From Sympetrum striolatum (Eukaryota > Arthropoda > Insecta > Odonata > Libellulidae): a stretch of 64,000 bases of DNA. The position numbers and the translations under genes were made by a program. Under the pieces are notes generated by a model. It saw only the letters and a program-made list of their open reading frames with translations. It made no database searches and was not told the DNA's origin. The stretch covers positions 61,681,454 through 61,745,453 of the forward strand of contig OX388345.1 of the NCBI GenBank assembly GCA_947579665.1. The letters run 5' to 3'. Below are positions 1-15,000 of the stretch, piece by piece (the first letter of the stretch is position 1; the number at the start of each line of letters is the position of its first letter).

Positions 1-3000
1 CGCTCTCAAAAAGGTGTATCGGTTCCCAGAGGTAGAAGAGGCCACACGGCGCTGGTGCATCGTGGAGCAATGCTACTCTACGGAGGATATCAAGATCTCA
101 GAGGATCCTGCTCCGAGCTATGGGTCTTTGATTTCGGTGAGGATAAACAAATCTTACTTAAATGCGACTCATAATAAAACTCTGTAAGTGTGAAAGTGAT
201 TGACTTACATTTACATTGTCCCTTGAGCTTGATTGATCAACGTAATTATGAAACATTTTCCCAACTGCATAAATATTTTTCATTGCTTTATAATAACTTA
301 TTACTCTCTTACATTATTCTAAAAAAAGGATAACAATATTTTATATTTCTTAATTACATATAACAGGAATATCTACTTTAAAAATCTTTCCGTTCCCTCT
401 AAAAGCAGAAGAAGAAAATTTACTCTGTAATATAGCACGACATCCATTAGTAGATATTAAAATCTGAATAGCACAGTAACCTAGATATCTCTTGTAAATT
501 ACTCCCTAAAACCAAATTTATGGCAACTTTTACAGCTTATGCATGCTTTCTTCAAGAATTTTCTTTTATATAACTGCTTTGCTCAAAACTATGCCAATTA
601 CACCCTCTTCTCTCTCTTAATGATCTAAATTTTTTTCCACGAATTCTCAGCATTTTCAGGCAGAACTTTTGCAAAACCTGACCTGATTATTAAAAATAAC
701 AGTGGCCGAGTGCTTTGAGTTATTCGGCAAGAGAGAAATTTGAATGTCTCTTGAAATGAGATACCTCTTCCTTCTTACGTAATGGGCATCATAAGAACTA
801 TGAATATTCATCGTTTATTATCTAGCTTCTTCAAAGACACAAAAACCTGAAAGCGAGCCTTGGAGAAAATGACTGTCGGAGAAATGGAGTCATTAATCCA
901 TTTTTATTTCTTTCTTTAAGTTTACAGAAGAAAGTTTATGAAGCTATTTTTCTTAGACGTTTATCACTATGCATTACACTTTGAAATGGTACTGTTATTG
1001 AAAAACTGGTAGTTGTTTCTTGTTTTCTAATATTAATGTGTGTAATGTGTGAGTTTTATGTTAAATTTATTAATAGTATGTCTTTTTGCATTTATTTATC
1101 CAACATAATTCTCTAAAGAAGCATTTTTTACTAATATGTAGGTCAAATTGATTCCCGATTAAATCTACAGCACTAATATAAAAATGTGTGCATAAATTAC
1201 TTAATTTCCTATATTCATTCTTATTGCATATATACTCAAATTTTCGCAAATTCTCCAATTATGAATCAACTAATTCAAATAATAAAGAAATTGTTCATCA
1301 GGAAAAATCTATGATTGTTAATTTTTTACACTGTAAGCCCATCACATATTTTACGGAAAAAACATCCTTGGTTACCCGTAGTGAGTGACAAATAAGAGAC
1401 TTAAAATTGCAGGATTTTGGAAACCTCACATAAAAAATTCTCGAAAGTAGGGCAAGGAGTAAGTAGTGGGCAAATACTACGCCTGCTGTGAGGAGTTGGA
1501 GAATTAACAATTTCCGGAAAATCCTTTCGTAATTACCTTCTGGAGAAGCTGGCCCTGGTCACGTAGGGACCCCAATTCCGAAGCCGTGGCTAATTATTTA
1601 TGTGCAGGTATTTATAAGGATGACCGAAAACCCCTTAAGAAGGCACCATTTTCTGGGAAGTTTAATAATTTCTTGCTTTACTAAAGTGAAAAATTTAAAT
1701 TCCTGTAGTAAAGAAAAGATGTTGCATTTTTTTATTTTTAAAGTCATTTTTAAATCATAAAGTCATATTTAATCATCTTTAAAACTAAATTCACAAGAAT
1801 GTATTTTCTAACGCAAAGTTAAATAATATCAGCGTCTTACTCGAGGTCTCTCGTTACCTAATTATATACCCCTAAGAAGCGAATCTGGTACGATTTAGAT
1901 GTCTGGTCAAAGCGTTTCTTTGACGTAATATAATATTAATTTAGTTTGTCTTTTAAAGCACTCGTAACTTAAATATGTAAATTAGTTAGCTAGTTGATGG
2001 TCATTTTTGTTGGCATGGTTGTCATATTCTTGCTTAGATAGCGATAATATTGAGATTTTTGCCCTTATATCGTAAAGAATGCAAATTCACAGCTATTTGG
2101 AGTTGGATATCTTTGATTTAATTGACTATTGCATCAAATTTGACGTAAAAAAGATAAAGAAATATCAAATTTTACTGCAAAATTCATCTCCTATAGTACC
2201 TCAACCATCTTAAAATACTATAAGAAAAAAACGTTTTCTCATTATAAAATTTATTTATTTGCTCACTAGAAATTTGGGTAGTTCTTTGCTGAGAGAGAAC
2301 TGAGCGAACATCAAAGGCTGACAGAGCCATCAAATATGTAAATTTACCTAACAAAGGAGACTGGAACGACACCTGTATGAGTTTTTATCCGTTATTATTC
2401 TTATGTGATAATATAGAAACTACACAAAACCAGAATATCCAATAAATGTACACGAGAGCGAATCAACTTTCCCTTCAACGCCAAATCTGCTCATTACGCA
2501 AACACGCTCGCACCCTCGTTACCAAAGAGTCGAAAACTTCAAAGAAATGTAAATCGTTAACGCGGCAGGCGTCAACTGGGGAGGATCTGGAAACTTTCGG
2601 TTAACCTGTGAGAGTCTCTTCCCTCTCTAAGGAGTCGAGAGAGAAATGGAGGATGAAAAGGGATCAAATCAACCCCCACATCCCTCAGTTTCTCCTATAT
2701 ATATTCCAGATCATTCTAACTATCATGACATCCTTACTTTACAAGGATATTCGCGGAAGGAGAATTGGGATTTGAAGAGAACCGTAGTACACATTTCGAT
2801 TCGTTGGAAAATTACGTCGCCACCCCTTCTGAGGCTCCCCTTTACCATACGCATCTTCTTATGCCTTTCCAACCCGACACTTGACTCCCCTCTTCGTACC
2901 CTTCCATGAGGTCATACCGACCTTAATCCATTCAAACCCCCCTTTTTTCTGGAAAGCATCCCTTGAACAATTTCCCCCCTCTTTTTTAATTCTCAGCACC

Positions 3001-6000
3001 ATTATTCCTCAAAAAAGACTTAATGTAAGGCTTTTTTATTTTCGCCCCTCACATGTCTTTTTAACCGCACTCCACGACATCTCTCCCCGTTTCACGTGGT
3101 GCTTTATCTCCGTTATGAGTTGTTGCGCCAACCGATACTTTTTTTACGTCGCAATTAGGAACTCTTTTTCCGTACACTGCATGCTTTACGAGACCAAACA
3201 AATTTTAACCAGCGTTTATGGCATAATAAATTATCTTTATTAATTTATTTCTTGTAATATAAATTCATAAACAGCGCTAGGTCTTCTGAACAGCAAAGCA
3301 CATAAAGCAAACAAGAAACACAAGAAACTAAGAAGAAAATATAGTGAAAATATTATCTAACGGTGTGTGGGACTATTAACGTTATCATTGAATCAAATAA
3401 TACAATTGGATGTAAAGAAGAAGAAAAAATACACCGTTGTATTGATGAGGTAAGCTTTCGATGAAGGATCGTTCAATGATAGAAATTCAATGTTAAGAAC
3501 AATGATGTAAAGATTTTAATCGAACCAGACAGGAAGGAACACGTAGGAGAATATTTTAAGTTAATTCATTAATTCTGTATTCTACTTTTTACCCCAAACA
3601 ATATTTAAAAAAACGGTAGTAATTTTGAGTTAAACGTTCTGTGAGAGATGCTGTGGTAAGTTTATTGCTATATTTTCTTATTTGAGGCTTTTGAAAGGGA
3701 TAATGATGACAGGTGAAAGGGCGTCTGAATATTTGAATGTTAGAGCCAGAAATAGTCGCCCAAACAGGAAAACGGTATTAGACCATTGGTACACAACTGA
3801 ACAAGAATATTCTTAATGCAAAAATATCCGATGAGTCAAAAAGTAACACATTAGACCTATTACTATTCTCTTAGCACTACGAGACATTTCTTTACTTTTT
3901 TCTACAAAGTATATTTTTTCATATTTTACTTCATTTAAAAATTAAGAGGACTTGGAGTTTATGTTAAGAGTTATTTTGAAGGCATGTAGAAACCAATTTC
4001 ATCAATTCCTTCGTTACAATTTAGCCTTGCTCAATTTTTGTATAACTTTCCCAAAAATCCTAAAGGAATAAATTAAAACCCTATTAGATTAGGAAAGTCA
4101 CACGGAGATGATAAATCTTTGAAGAATTTTATCGCAATCTTGATTATCTGGAAATACTGATTCCTTATTCTTAACACCAATCGAATCAAAAAATTTTGTC
4201 CTTGGCTTAATTTATCCAAGAATATTGTATGCTAAACATATGCAGGGTGTAAGAATATAGATAGAGTCAAGAATAACAACACAGTGAAAGCCTTTAGTAT
4301 TTCTTTTTCTTTTATTAATAGCAAATAAAATATTCCCTCTCTTAAAATATAGCCTAGTGTTATTCGTAAAATATGTAAATACGACTCGACGCTCACTTAA
4401 TCGTACCCGAAATCTACCCTGTCTTACTACAAAAATTATAAGTATGCAAATTCAACTCTGGCATTTGTCATCTCAAGGAGAAACACGTCTCGCCTAGTCG
4501 CATTCACATTCCTATTCTTTATCTCTATTCCAAATATTTCCTTAAGGTTTTATTTTACCGCACGTTTGATGCATTTCTTATCTGCAGTCAGAGGCAAGCA
4601 AAAACGTGCAGCAAAATGAAACATCTGCATTGAACTGCCGCAGGTTTTCTTATTATGATCATACTAAGATAAATATATGGTAAAGAAGAAGGTAAAGAAG
4701 AGCAATGCGGGCAAGAAGTCCTATTTGTTTTTTAAGCCAGCAGATGTAGCCTGCTTCTGCAGAGAGAACAATGATAACGAAGATGAAACTACTTATTTAG
4801 ATATCATAACTGTCTTATAGTCAGAGAATATACGCCCTTAGCACCTCTGTTGGAATTAAATTTTCTTTTTGAATCCTATCCCGTTGACATCATTGACATA
4901 ATTGATGAAGACTATAAGAAGGAATTTTAAAAGAACTATAATTTAATGCTCATTTATTATTCACAATGCAGCAAAATCTTGTCCAGTGTAAAGCGGTAAA
5001 TGACGCTCAATAGCGACGTTGATACATGTTATCCTTTCGCTTTACCCAATGTATAATTTAGCTGCATTACGTTACTGCATCATGATTTTATCAATGCATA
5101 TCGGATAGAGGTAGTCAAAACAATAACATGACTCCTCTCTTTGATCATAACATTTTTGAAACAGGAAACAAAATATTTGTCGCGATGCTAATCGAATGAA
5201 ACCGGAAGAAAAATTCGCTCAAACAAAACTCATCAAATAATAAAAATGAAAAATTATCCATTCGTGTAGTTAATCCTGTTTCTAGAGCATGTTAAGTTCA
5301 CATTAAAGCAGACAATTCATGGCCTATAAATGTATGTACCTTTGAAACGTGTGATGTTATACGTTTCTGGAAGCCGAAAATATTCAAACGAATAGTAAAT
5401 TTGTATTTGGGATCAGAATTCATATTAGAAAATTGCCCGCGGATTTTTCTTTATGTCACTTAAACGTGTCAGAGTTTACACATTGAAATTAACTTCAGGC
5501 TTTTCGTATGTAAAGGAATCAGCCCGATGGTGTCCTGTTGAAGAAGTGGAAGACATCCTGGGTAATAAATAATTTTTATGAAATTGGGGTAACAAATGCC
5601 ATACTTGGCGAAATATGGGAAGTGACAAAGAATAAAGAATTAAGAGTACAGATAACGGAGATAATATTAAGGAAACAAAGGATATGGAGCGCAAAATAAT
5701 TCTAAAGAGAGGAAAACTGAGACTAACTAAATGTCATCAAAGCCCAATTAACAATTAGAGCTTATGAAATAAGTTGCATGGGCAGAAGATAAAATGGCCG
5801 ATTGCCCAAATCATGGTCAATTGACTTAATATGAGAAGATTGGTTTACCTAGGATGAGATATCTGGATGTGAGATGGAACTGGCTGATAGATGTAAAGAA
5901 ATAACTTTTATAACACCGCTGATAATGAAAAAGTGCTGCATTTCTTCCTTGCTTTCTCCGACTACCGGGAAGTAAGAAGAGGCCGACAAAGACGACTTTT

Positions 6001-9000
6001 GGAGATTTTAAACCTTTAATGACAGATATAGCTTTACTTTTCTCTTCTCCTCATGGACTATAAGCTTTTCCTCCTTTTCTGTAAGTAATATTAGTAATCC
6101 TTAATGGTTTGGTGTAAGAAAGGCCCTGATGGGCCTAACCTCGCCAAGTAAAGAGTTTTTATCATTATTACTAGTAGTTGCCTACTGCCTGCTCCGCAGG
6201 CAGGTTAGTTCCCTTACGTTTGATGGGGCAGCATCGAAAGGTATTCGGTTTTGTCGTTACTCTCTTGAATGGCATTTCCTCCGAAAAGATTCCGAAAAAG
6301 TAGATAATGTCAGAGACCGCAAAGTCGGGACCTCACTCTCAGAAGTAAGATCAACTGATAAAGACATAACTATGTTAAATGAAAGCGATAGGTAAGCGGC
6401 GTTCGTCATCCCAAAAGAAAACGTCTCCCACTGCCCTCATTTTCCCGATTTTTCAGTTTTTCGCCCGTTTTGCACCTCTAAACTCAAATTTAAACTAAAA
6501 ATTTAAATTTTTGCACGCCTGTGCGTGCAGGCCGTCCGCCTCCAGCGCACTAAAAATCATTGCGGGAGATAGAATTTAGACTCAGATTTTGCTAAAAGTG
6601 TTACATCCCTTTTTTGAGGACAGATGGACGGACACGATTCTGTCTTAATATATATATAGGATTATTATTATTATTATAAGCTATCGCATCCTTACATTAA
6701 TTTCGCTTAATGTTAACAGATATTATTTTCATCTTCAAATAGACATGAAATTTTCTTAAACGCAGTGAAATTCTTCGAGAAAATCTATAAAATATGATAT
6801 TCTACCATTAACTATTGCTAATAAACGCCTATCGGGAGAACATCTTATTTCCTAATCCGTATAATTTCAATAGCCCCTTCGATCGAACTGCAGAATTCGG
6901 AAGTCCCACCTGCCTTCCAAGTCAGACTCCCCTTCATCTCCCGACAGTCCTCTTCATCGCATCATCCCCTCGTGTAGCATCCCTAGAAGCGTTTCCCTTC
7001 CGCATTCTGCACTCATCGGCGAGGAAGCTGTCTCATAGCAAAGGGTCGAGTACTTCACTTGAAAGCTCGCGGCGGCTTTCCCCGCAACGTAACTGCGATT
7101 CGTTATCCTAAGTTCTGAGAGTGGGATGCGGAAAAAGAGGACTCTGTTGATTGTCTGGCGCGTGTATGGATTCAAGAGGGAACTTTTTTCGGGGAGCGAA
7201 AGCTGCTCCGCGGTTGATGGTGTTTTATTTTCCTAAGGGTTTGGAGATTTCCCGACGTCGAGTGGGTTTTTTTAGCGGGAGGGTTCGGTTTGTATGGCTA
7301 TCCTTCCCACGTGGATCGGCTATGGGATTTATTCCTTTTTTAACCGAAAGAACGGGAGTTATTGGGAATGTATGCTGAGGGCTTGTCTCGAGTGTCTATA
7401 AAAAAAGTGTAATGGGAAGAGAGAGCAAAACGAAGACCGTATCAGATACGCAGAAAGTTCTGTTTTTGCGGGCTAGTGCGTTTTATTAAGATTTCCTTTT
7501 TTAACGGTTTTTTCGGCTGAGCCTCATTTTCTCTGTAATGAGAAGGGTCGTTATTCGACCGGCCGATTCAGATAAGAGGGCGTTAGGGTTAAGTTTTGAT
7601 AAGCGGAAGTCTTTAATTACTAGCGTTAATTTGAAAGGGTATCTTGCGAAAGAAAAAGTTCCACCTGTTGAAGGTGTTTATAGGATTATTAACAAGAGCG
7701 CTTTCTTCTTAATATACAAGGGCGCTAATCTAGGAGCCGGAGATTTTGTAATTATAAGTGAAAACTTAATTCTGAAAACTTCGCGAGCCGCAGATTTTTC
7801 TATTTAGCATTAGAAGCATGTTTCTTGAATTCGATCCTTTGGTCATTTCCGCAATACATATATCCGAATTAATTTTGTACACATCCTGTCTATTTTGGTT
7901 ACTTTAACTTTGAATCATCCCAGAAATTCAAGTATGCAAGAATTAACAGCAAAATTTAGACAATTTATGTAAATAAATTGTATGTCTATAATGTATGAAA
8001 GAAGAAAGATACTCGTATATACTTTTCTCTCTTCTTTCATTATGAAGTGCAACATTTGGGCCGCCTGAGTGGATTTTAAATACACCTATTTATTAAAGAT
8101 TTAAATCTAACTCAAGGATTTTGGTTACAACATCACGCACTATCGCTAAACAGAATTCATTTTCTTTTCTAAATATTGCTCAATTTTGGCTCTACATCTA
8201 TGATTCTTTAAAAAATTACTTGTTAGTGGTTATCTTAAGTTACTGATGAACGTTAAGATTGATGAGATAACCCTTAATCCTAATATATAATCTAATAAAT
8301 CTATTCTAATATTATTAATACCCTAATCTTGAATTTGATATTATTAACGTTTATGTCGCAAGTGTCATATTCGGGAATTAGAAAAGGTACAACGAAAGGC
8401 GATACGATTTGTAAATAATTGGCACGATAAAACAGTGAGTGCTCTGGTGATACAAGACGCGGGATGGGAATCCTTGAATGATAGAAGACTAATTCAAAGG
8501 ATAAATTTAATAAATAAGTTTAGAGAATTAACGTTCTCAGAAAATGTAACCGATATAATGCCACCTCCCTGTTGTATAGGCCTTTCTGATACTGCAAGGA
8601 AGATCAGAAAAATAGATGCTAGAATAAATCGTTTCAAGAATTCTTTTTTTCTGCTAACGATACGCGAAAACAATCGATTTGTAGAATATAGTCAAGGTGC
8701 TTTGTACCCTCTGTCACACGCCAAAAGGCGGCTTGCAGGGACCTTATATATGCATAGACATTTGTAGTATTCCGCGTTAGCATAAATATTAAATACATTT
8801 CCGCATTTTTAGTTTCTTCTTAAAGCTGACTGAAAATCTTCACCCAAGTATTTGCAGCGTCATTTTAAATTTTTACTGCGTTGAATCTTCAAAGGAAATA
8901 TTTATCCGTAAATATTTTTGGTTTAATTTTATCCAAGTTTCTGTGTTTACAGAAGGATAGGCTTTAGTTTACAGGATTACCTCTTTGAAACATCAAAATG

Positions 9001-12000
9001 GTGTTCTGTAAACGAATATTCCTTTTGTTAAGGCATCTGCCACTCTTTGTAAGAGGAAACGTGTACCTGCGTAAGAGAGAATAAAACCTAAAGAGAGTTG
9101 CTCGCAGCTCTGGGCCAGAATTCGAGTAGCACGTGCTTTCGTGAAGAGATGAGAATGGATGTAACAGGAATCTCACCGCAAGAAGGCAATCTTCATTTAC
9201 GGAAAAACTCTTATCTTTCAACAGCAGTAAAGAGCCTTAAATAACAGTGTGTAGGTAGTAAATGAAGAAAAAAGGATTTACCCAAAATTTTACCATATCT
9301 CTATCCCCGGATTCATTTTTTTCATCAATATCTATTCAATAATGAAGATTTCGACTTCGAATTCGAGTTCAAAAAATATCTCCACTCTCCTATGCTAACA
9401 TAGGAGTACATCTTTCCATACACATCATAAAAAATGTATTATAAGACCAGGATTGTATTTGAATGTATGAATTAAACTTATGCTATCCACATACCTACAC
9501 TCATAAATACTTCGTATACGTATCTACATCCTTAACTTTTAAATTTCTATCTTCAAATAATCATCCTGGGTGCACGCCCTTATGTGCAAAGTACCTTTAA
9601 CACTTTCCTAATATACTTTTATAATTAGAATACATCTCGCGAAATTAAATGCCTACATATTAGCAAACTCTGCATTTTCTTATTAATTTGTCCACTTATT
9701 CTATACTTAATTTTTTATTAATTTGCCCACTTTTCTACATTTTCTTATTAATTTGTCCACTTATTCTGTACTTAAATTTTTGGTTGGTAAATTATATGAG
9801 GCAAATATTTAATGGATGACGAAATCCAAAATGTAAAAGACTATTCAGTGGATGGCTAGAAATCTTAACTATTGATCGAATAAAAATATTTTCTGGTGCT
9901 GAAAGAAATGGTTCTGTGAGAGTTTTTCTCTGTTGAAAAGATGCTAGAAAGAAAGCAATACCTTAAGCTATCAGAGTGAAAAGAACGAATTCACTCAGAA
10001 AAATTATTTTTCCCACTTCCCCCTGAAGCGTTATGCAACCGTCACTACAAGTGAGTATTGCTGGCTGTGAGATAACGTGGGGTGTCTTCAAATTCCCATG
10101 CGATTTGAAGGCGACATCGTTTCATTATGTCTATTATATTCTAATCTCAATTTAAAGCCTTTGTATCCACCTAGGAGAGCTTTTTTTAATGCTTACTAAA
10201 AACACAATTTTAGGTTAATAAAATTGGAGTCGGATATTTGCTTTTTTATTTGCTGATCTGATGCGTGTGTATTTGTATAACATTCTAATTGACAACTAAT
10301 TCAAATTGTATTTGCTCTAGTGCGGCTGAGTTGAAGATCACTATTGTATGGTGCGTTCCATTTGGTAAAATATGAATGGAGTAAACTTAACTTTGGTTAC
10401 CTGAACCGTTGCTTCTGTCTTTAATTGTATGTAACCTTTCATACCACCAGGTAACCTATTGAATAATTTATATTTTTACGTAGGTAAGCAACCAAATCGA
10501 GTAGTTTATTTACATTGCAATAAAATACATATATTAAATTTTACCATTTTTATACCAAACTTTCATGGTATTATACAACCAATGATTTAAAGTTTAACCT
10601 GATAAATTTCACATATAATAAATAATGAATTTATATCTGTTTTTCTTTATATTATAAAAATAAAGAACTGTAATCTAAAGCAGCAAACAATTATGATATT
10701 TTACAGATTAGCCTAGTTTTTGTTACATTGTGTGTCCTTTCATTTATCGCTGGCGATTGGAGATTCCTTATTAAAGTATTTGTTATACTTTGGCCATTTT
10801 CCTCGAAACAAGATATCTGCCTCTGGATTATTTCCTTGATCGGTGGAGTAAGCTTTTCATTTACGACAATAGCACAAATAGGAAAAAATAATGGTTTCTA
10901 CCGAAGATTAAACTCCGCGCCAATTTGCATCCCTCTTGCTCCCTCATGAATTTATACACGTACTCATCGCATCCTCACTTCTCACTTTACGCTCTCAGTT
11001 ATGCCGACACGAAGTAGTAGACATAGGATAATTTCCCTCGAGTACTTCCTACATTTTAATGTTACGAGAGCCTCATCATCCCGCTCGAATGCTTCATTCA
11101 TAGCGCAGTGGCTCCCTCACAGGTGCATTCCGACTCTATGGAATTACATGCGAGAGAAGAAACATCTCATCACATAACTCTTATTTTTCTTCGCTAAAGA
11201 GACGGAGTCGTGGCACCTGGTGTCTGGCAACGCCGGCGGCGTGGGAGGCGGAGGAGGAGGCGGCGGCGGCGGCGGCGGGGGGCAGCAGGGGGGCGGAGGG
11301 AGCGGCGACAGACCCCCGGCGAGGCACAAGCACTCCGCCATCCTCCACGAGGAGTGTATGTGGGTGTACGGCGGGATGACGGACCTTCAGGAGAGGAGTG
11401 ACTTTTGGAGATGGGACACTCGTGAGTCTAAAAATAATAACAACGCGGTATTTGCCCCTTCCACCGCCTCTTTTGTTCCCTCATGCGATTCTCCGGAGAG
11501 GACACTTTGAGATTAATACCGTGATACGTTCGCTGCTGTGCATTTTTATCTCATTCAGGATGAGTAAGTTCTGGAGGCGTTGAAATGATCGACGTGAGTG
11601 TCAAGCCGAGAAACTTGTGCGATGGAAATGATTTTTCGAGCGAAATGGAAGGACGTGATTCCGTAGTTATTCAGGATTCCCTTCTTTTCAATTCAGTATT
11701 ATAAACCCGCATACAAAAGCGTATCCCGATTGAGTATTTATTCAGCAAAATATTCTTATGGCTCCACAGAAATTGTTCAGCAAATAAGTTCAAAAATATT
11801 TCGTAAGATCTTAAAATTCCAAAGTGATACGTATAGCTTTGAATTAAAAGAACAATAAATAATTTAAGAATAAAGTTTCAAAAATATGGTGAACTGAATA
11901 ACATGAAAAAATATAAAAGGTAAATTTGTAAACGCTTTCGATGTTCTAGCCCCAATCCAGGTGTTCCAGGCACCAAGCTGATTTAATATCTTAGATATCA

Positions 12001-15000
12001 TACCACCTTGTTTTGAAAATATAAATTAACCGTTCTTAATGTTCTTAACCTAGAATTAAATGTGATTTAATCGGATTTATAAGTATATAAAGTTAATTTT
12101 TTTACATTTTACTATTCCTGATGAAAGCAACATAGTACCAATTAGTATCAATTTCTTGTTGAAATATCGATTAATTCAATTATTAATAATGAATCACAAC
12201 TAAATCAATTTTCCCATAGTACCACTACTGAATTATAAATATCTTCCAAATTTATTTCCATATTTTAACCTGATATTGGAAACTTACATGATAATAAATA
12301 TAATACCCATAGCCTCTTTATGCAATGCACACAATTTTCCCAATAATTGCCAGAGTTTATTATGTAAGCTTATCTTGTCAAATGCAAGGGCTTGTTTAGA
12401 GTAAATGAAAAAAAATCACCAACGCGTTAAATCGATTTTCATGATATTTGATGGAATGCAATTCCCGATAGATGGATGCAAAAATAACCACTGTTAATTT
12501 TGCAAGCATTGGAATGGCAAAATTATTTCTTACTTATACTTTCCTTTTACGAGAAACTTATGATTTCTAACACACATGTCGCATCGTAAAACTCGCCATT
12601 TTTTGTTACGGGGAATCAAATTTAACCTCTCACTCATTTCCTAATAAAAGGACGCTCTCTTGTGATTACAAATGTAATAATATATCCTTCATCATCTCGA
12701 AATGTTTTCCCTGACAACGCATCGCAAAAAAACTTCCGCGTTCGGTGCGCGATCGTTAAGTGCTTCATCTCAACCGGAAGAGACGTAACAAAAAGAGCGG
12801 AAATGTAATTCGTCTGCGTGGAAGTAATGGTATCGCCAAGTCTCTCCTTTTGTCGAGGGATCGCTTATGATATCACGCTCGCTTTCATTTAGATTTCCCG
12901 TTCTGCAGTGTGTAGCGGGCAGAAATCGTGGAAATTGAGCATCGTGTGGTGACCACCATGTGGTATTCAAATTCAATTTTAATGACCGCGGCGTAACCTT
13001 AATGAGGGGTGCTGAAGACCCCTAAATTGGACAAAGGTTCGACTTGCTCGCAATTATGATTCGGACTAACTGACCCTTCATTTTCAAAATATCCCGATGA
13101 TTTTATCTTCTCGGGCTTCCCGTCTTTTATCAACCATTCTCAGTGCTTAAAAGCCCATAGTGAAAAGTTATTTCCGAGTCGAAAAAATGCCATTATCATC
13201 GGTGCTATGATGGTAATGCTCCCCTATGATAGGTTATTCTGAATTAAAATTCATTTATTCAGTGTAAATTACTTGAACTCTTCAAACTGATACATCTGAA
13301 ACTTCCTCCAAACCACGTAAGACAGGGATGGACAATGTGACTTGGTGGGCCTCGAAGTTAACTTTGCCTTTCACCTGGATATCTTTTGCTCAGAAACTCA
13401 AAATTTGACTCTTCTATCATTAATTCTTACCATTGTTTCTAATGGACCTAAATTTCCAATCTATACATACGGGAAAACGTGTAAGCTGGACTTCAACAAT
13501 CACGTTAGTCTTCAAGGGTACTGGTGGTATATAATTACAAAACGGTACAGAAGTTTCTTTGATTTCATCAAATTTCTTACTATTACGAATCGAATATAAC
13601 GTTTTCTTATTTAAAAAATAAGATTTTCAATTAAATTTTCATTTTTTGGTGGTTTCCTCGATTGTGAACAACCATGTTTTGAAATTAAATTTTGCAAAAG
13701 AAATTAATCCTGCGACCTACAAATGAATTTTTCATTCACTTTAAAGGAGAACACTTTGACTCATTAGGTATCGAACCGGGGACAGTTAAGTAAAAGAACC
13801 TTCTCTTGTACAACCTTGAGTTAAGTCGCACTTTTCCTGATCTAAGATAAATTTCATTTCCTTCATTTGTACACTTAAGTAAATTTAACTTGCTTACTAT
13901 TTCCTCCAGGGAAGGCATTTAACTATCTGTAAGGTTTGAAAACTGTGCTTTTTGTGGTTCTTGAGTTTATAGCGGAGATAATAATGTTAATAATGAACGT
14001 CTTTATTTTGGCGAATTGAGAATAAAAGTGTCTTCTTCCATGTAACCCATCGTCATTTATTATAGAACCCATCATCATTAATTATAAAATTATAATTAAA
14101 TTAAAGAGAACAATATTAGAAACAAAAGAAGAATTGTGGATGTAAAAAACCTAAGAGAATCTTAGGAAAAAATGATCCACTGCAGGAGAACGCCCGCAAA
14201 AAAGAGGGGTGTGAAAAACCTGCGCAAACCTACTGATAGTAATAACTAAAAGAGAAGGAGAAAAAGAACATGACAAAATATAGAAAACACGCTACCATAA
14301 TTACTTGTATGCGATGCATAGATAAGAATCAGTTCATATCTCAATAAATGACAGCAATATAGATAATAACATAAAATAAACAAAAAAGAAGAAAAAGGAT
14401 ATATTACATGGATTTGCATCCATAAGGTAGAATATGAAACAAATAAATACATGTTATGAAAATATTATATCGATGTAATACATACAGTATATAGAAGTCA
14501 AAATAGGATATAACGTAGATATTCAGGTAACTCTAAATAAGGAAAAAAGAACAGATATAATAGATGCTAACTTTGATAAGAAGAAGGCACAAACACACAA
14601 AGACACACAAAATCTCTATTTTATTTATAAGATTTGGACTGCTTAAGTTCTGATTTTCTCTGCCTTGAAATCAATTTTTCTCTTAAGGAAATGCAGTTTC
14701 GAATATTTATTCTCGTATGATTGATTGTTTAATAAATTCTGAAGGAATTGATTTTTTAAGAATCACTGTTAAAAGGATCGATGATGGAGTAATAATTATT
14801 CCTCCGAATAAACCACCTCTTCCCCATTGCTCTGATATTAAAATTAATGCCACCAGCTCCGTCTATTCCTGCATGTGCTTGAGCGATCCTTCCGCTTGCA
14901 TCCCTCCTCTAGTGTGAACTTCCGCTGGCTTTAAGTGGATCTTAAATTTTTCACGACGGACGATACCTACTTCCTCTTGCCTCAGTAGCTGCAGCCCTCG

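Larger units (their letters stand above)
137..11199 (+). other. Kelch gene intron 1 (11 kb)
   Basis: This intron lies between the exon 1 donor GTGAGG and an acceptor at ...CTAAAG. It is mostly AT-rich unique-looking DNA. Recognisable contents are a non-LTR 3' fragment at 8370-8767, a foldback at 7995-8040, a tandem repeat at 9673-9781, an ATT microsatellite at 6661-6678, and 28 bases at 5987-6014 that recur at 15640-15667. Stretches at about 2460-3130 and 6800-7600 are richer in GC and CpG than their surroundings. They carry several open frames of 70-120 codons, but I recognise no protein and see no convincing splice pairs. Confidence 0.6.

Noticed and set aside
2646..3243. Two overlapping frames of 87 and 120 codons in Kelch intron 1
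   Set aside because: The region is pyrimidine-rich, and the translations look low-complexity and resemble no known protein.
7538..7807. 89-codon frame starting MRRVVIRPADSDKRALG
   Set aside because: It looks more protein-like than most, but it lies deep in an intron without splice sites or homology that I can name.
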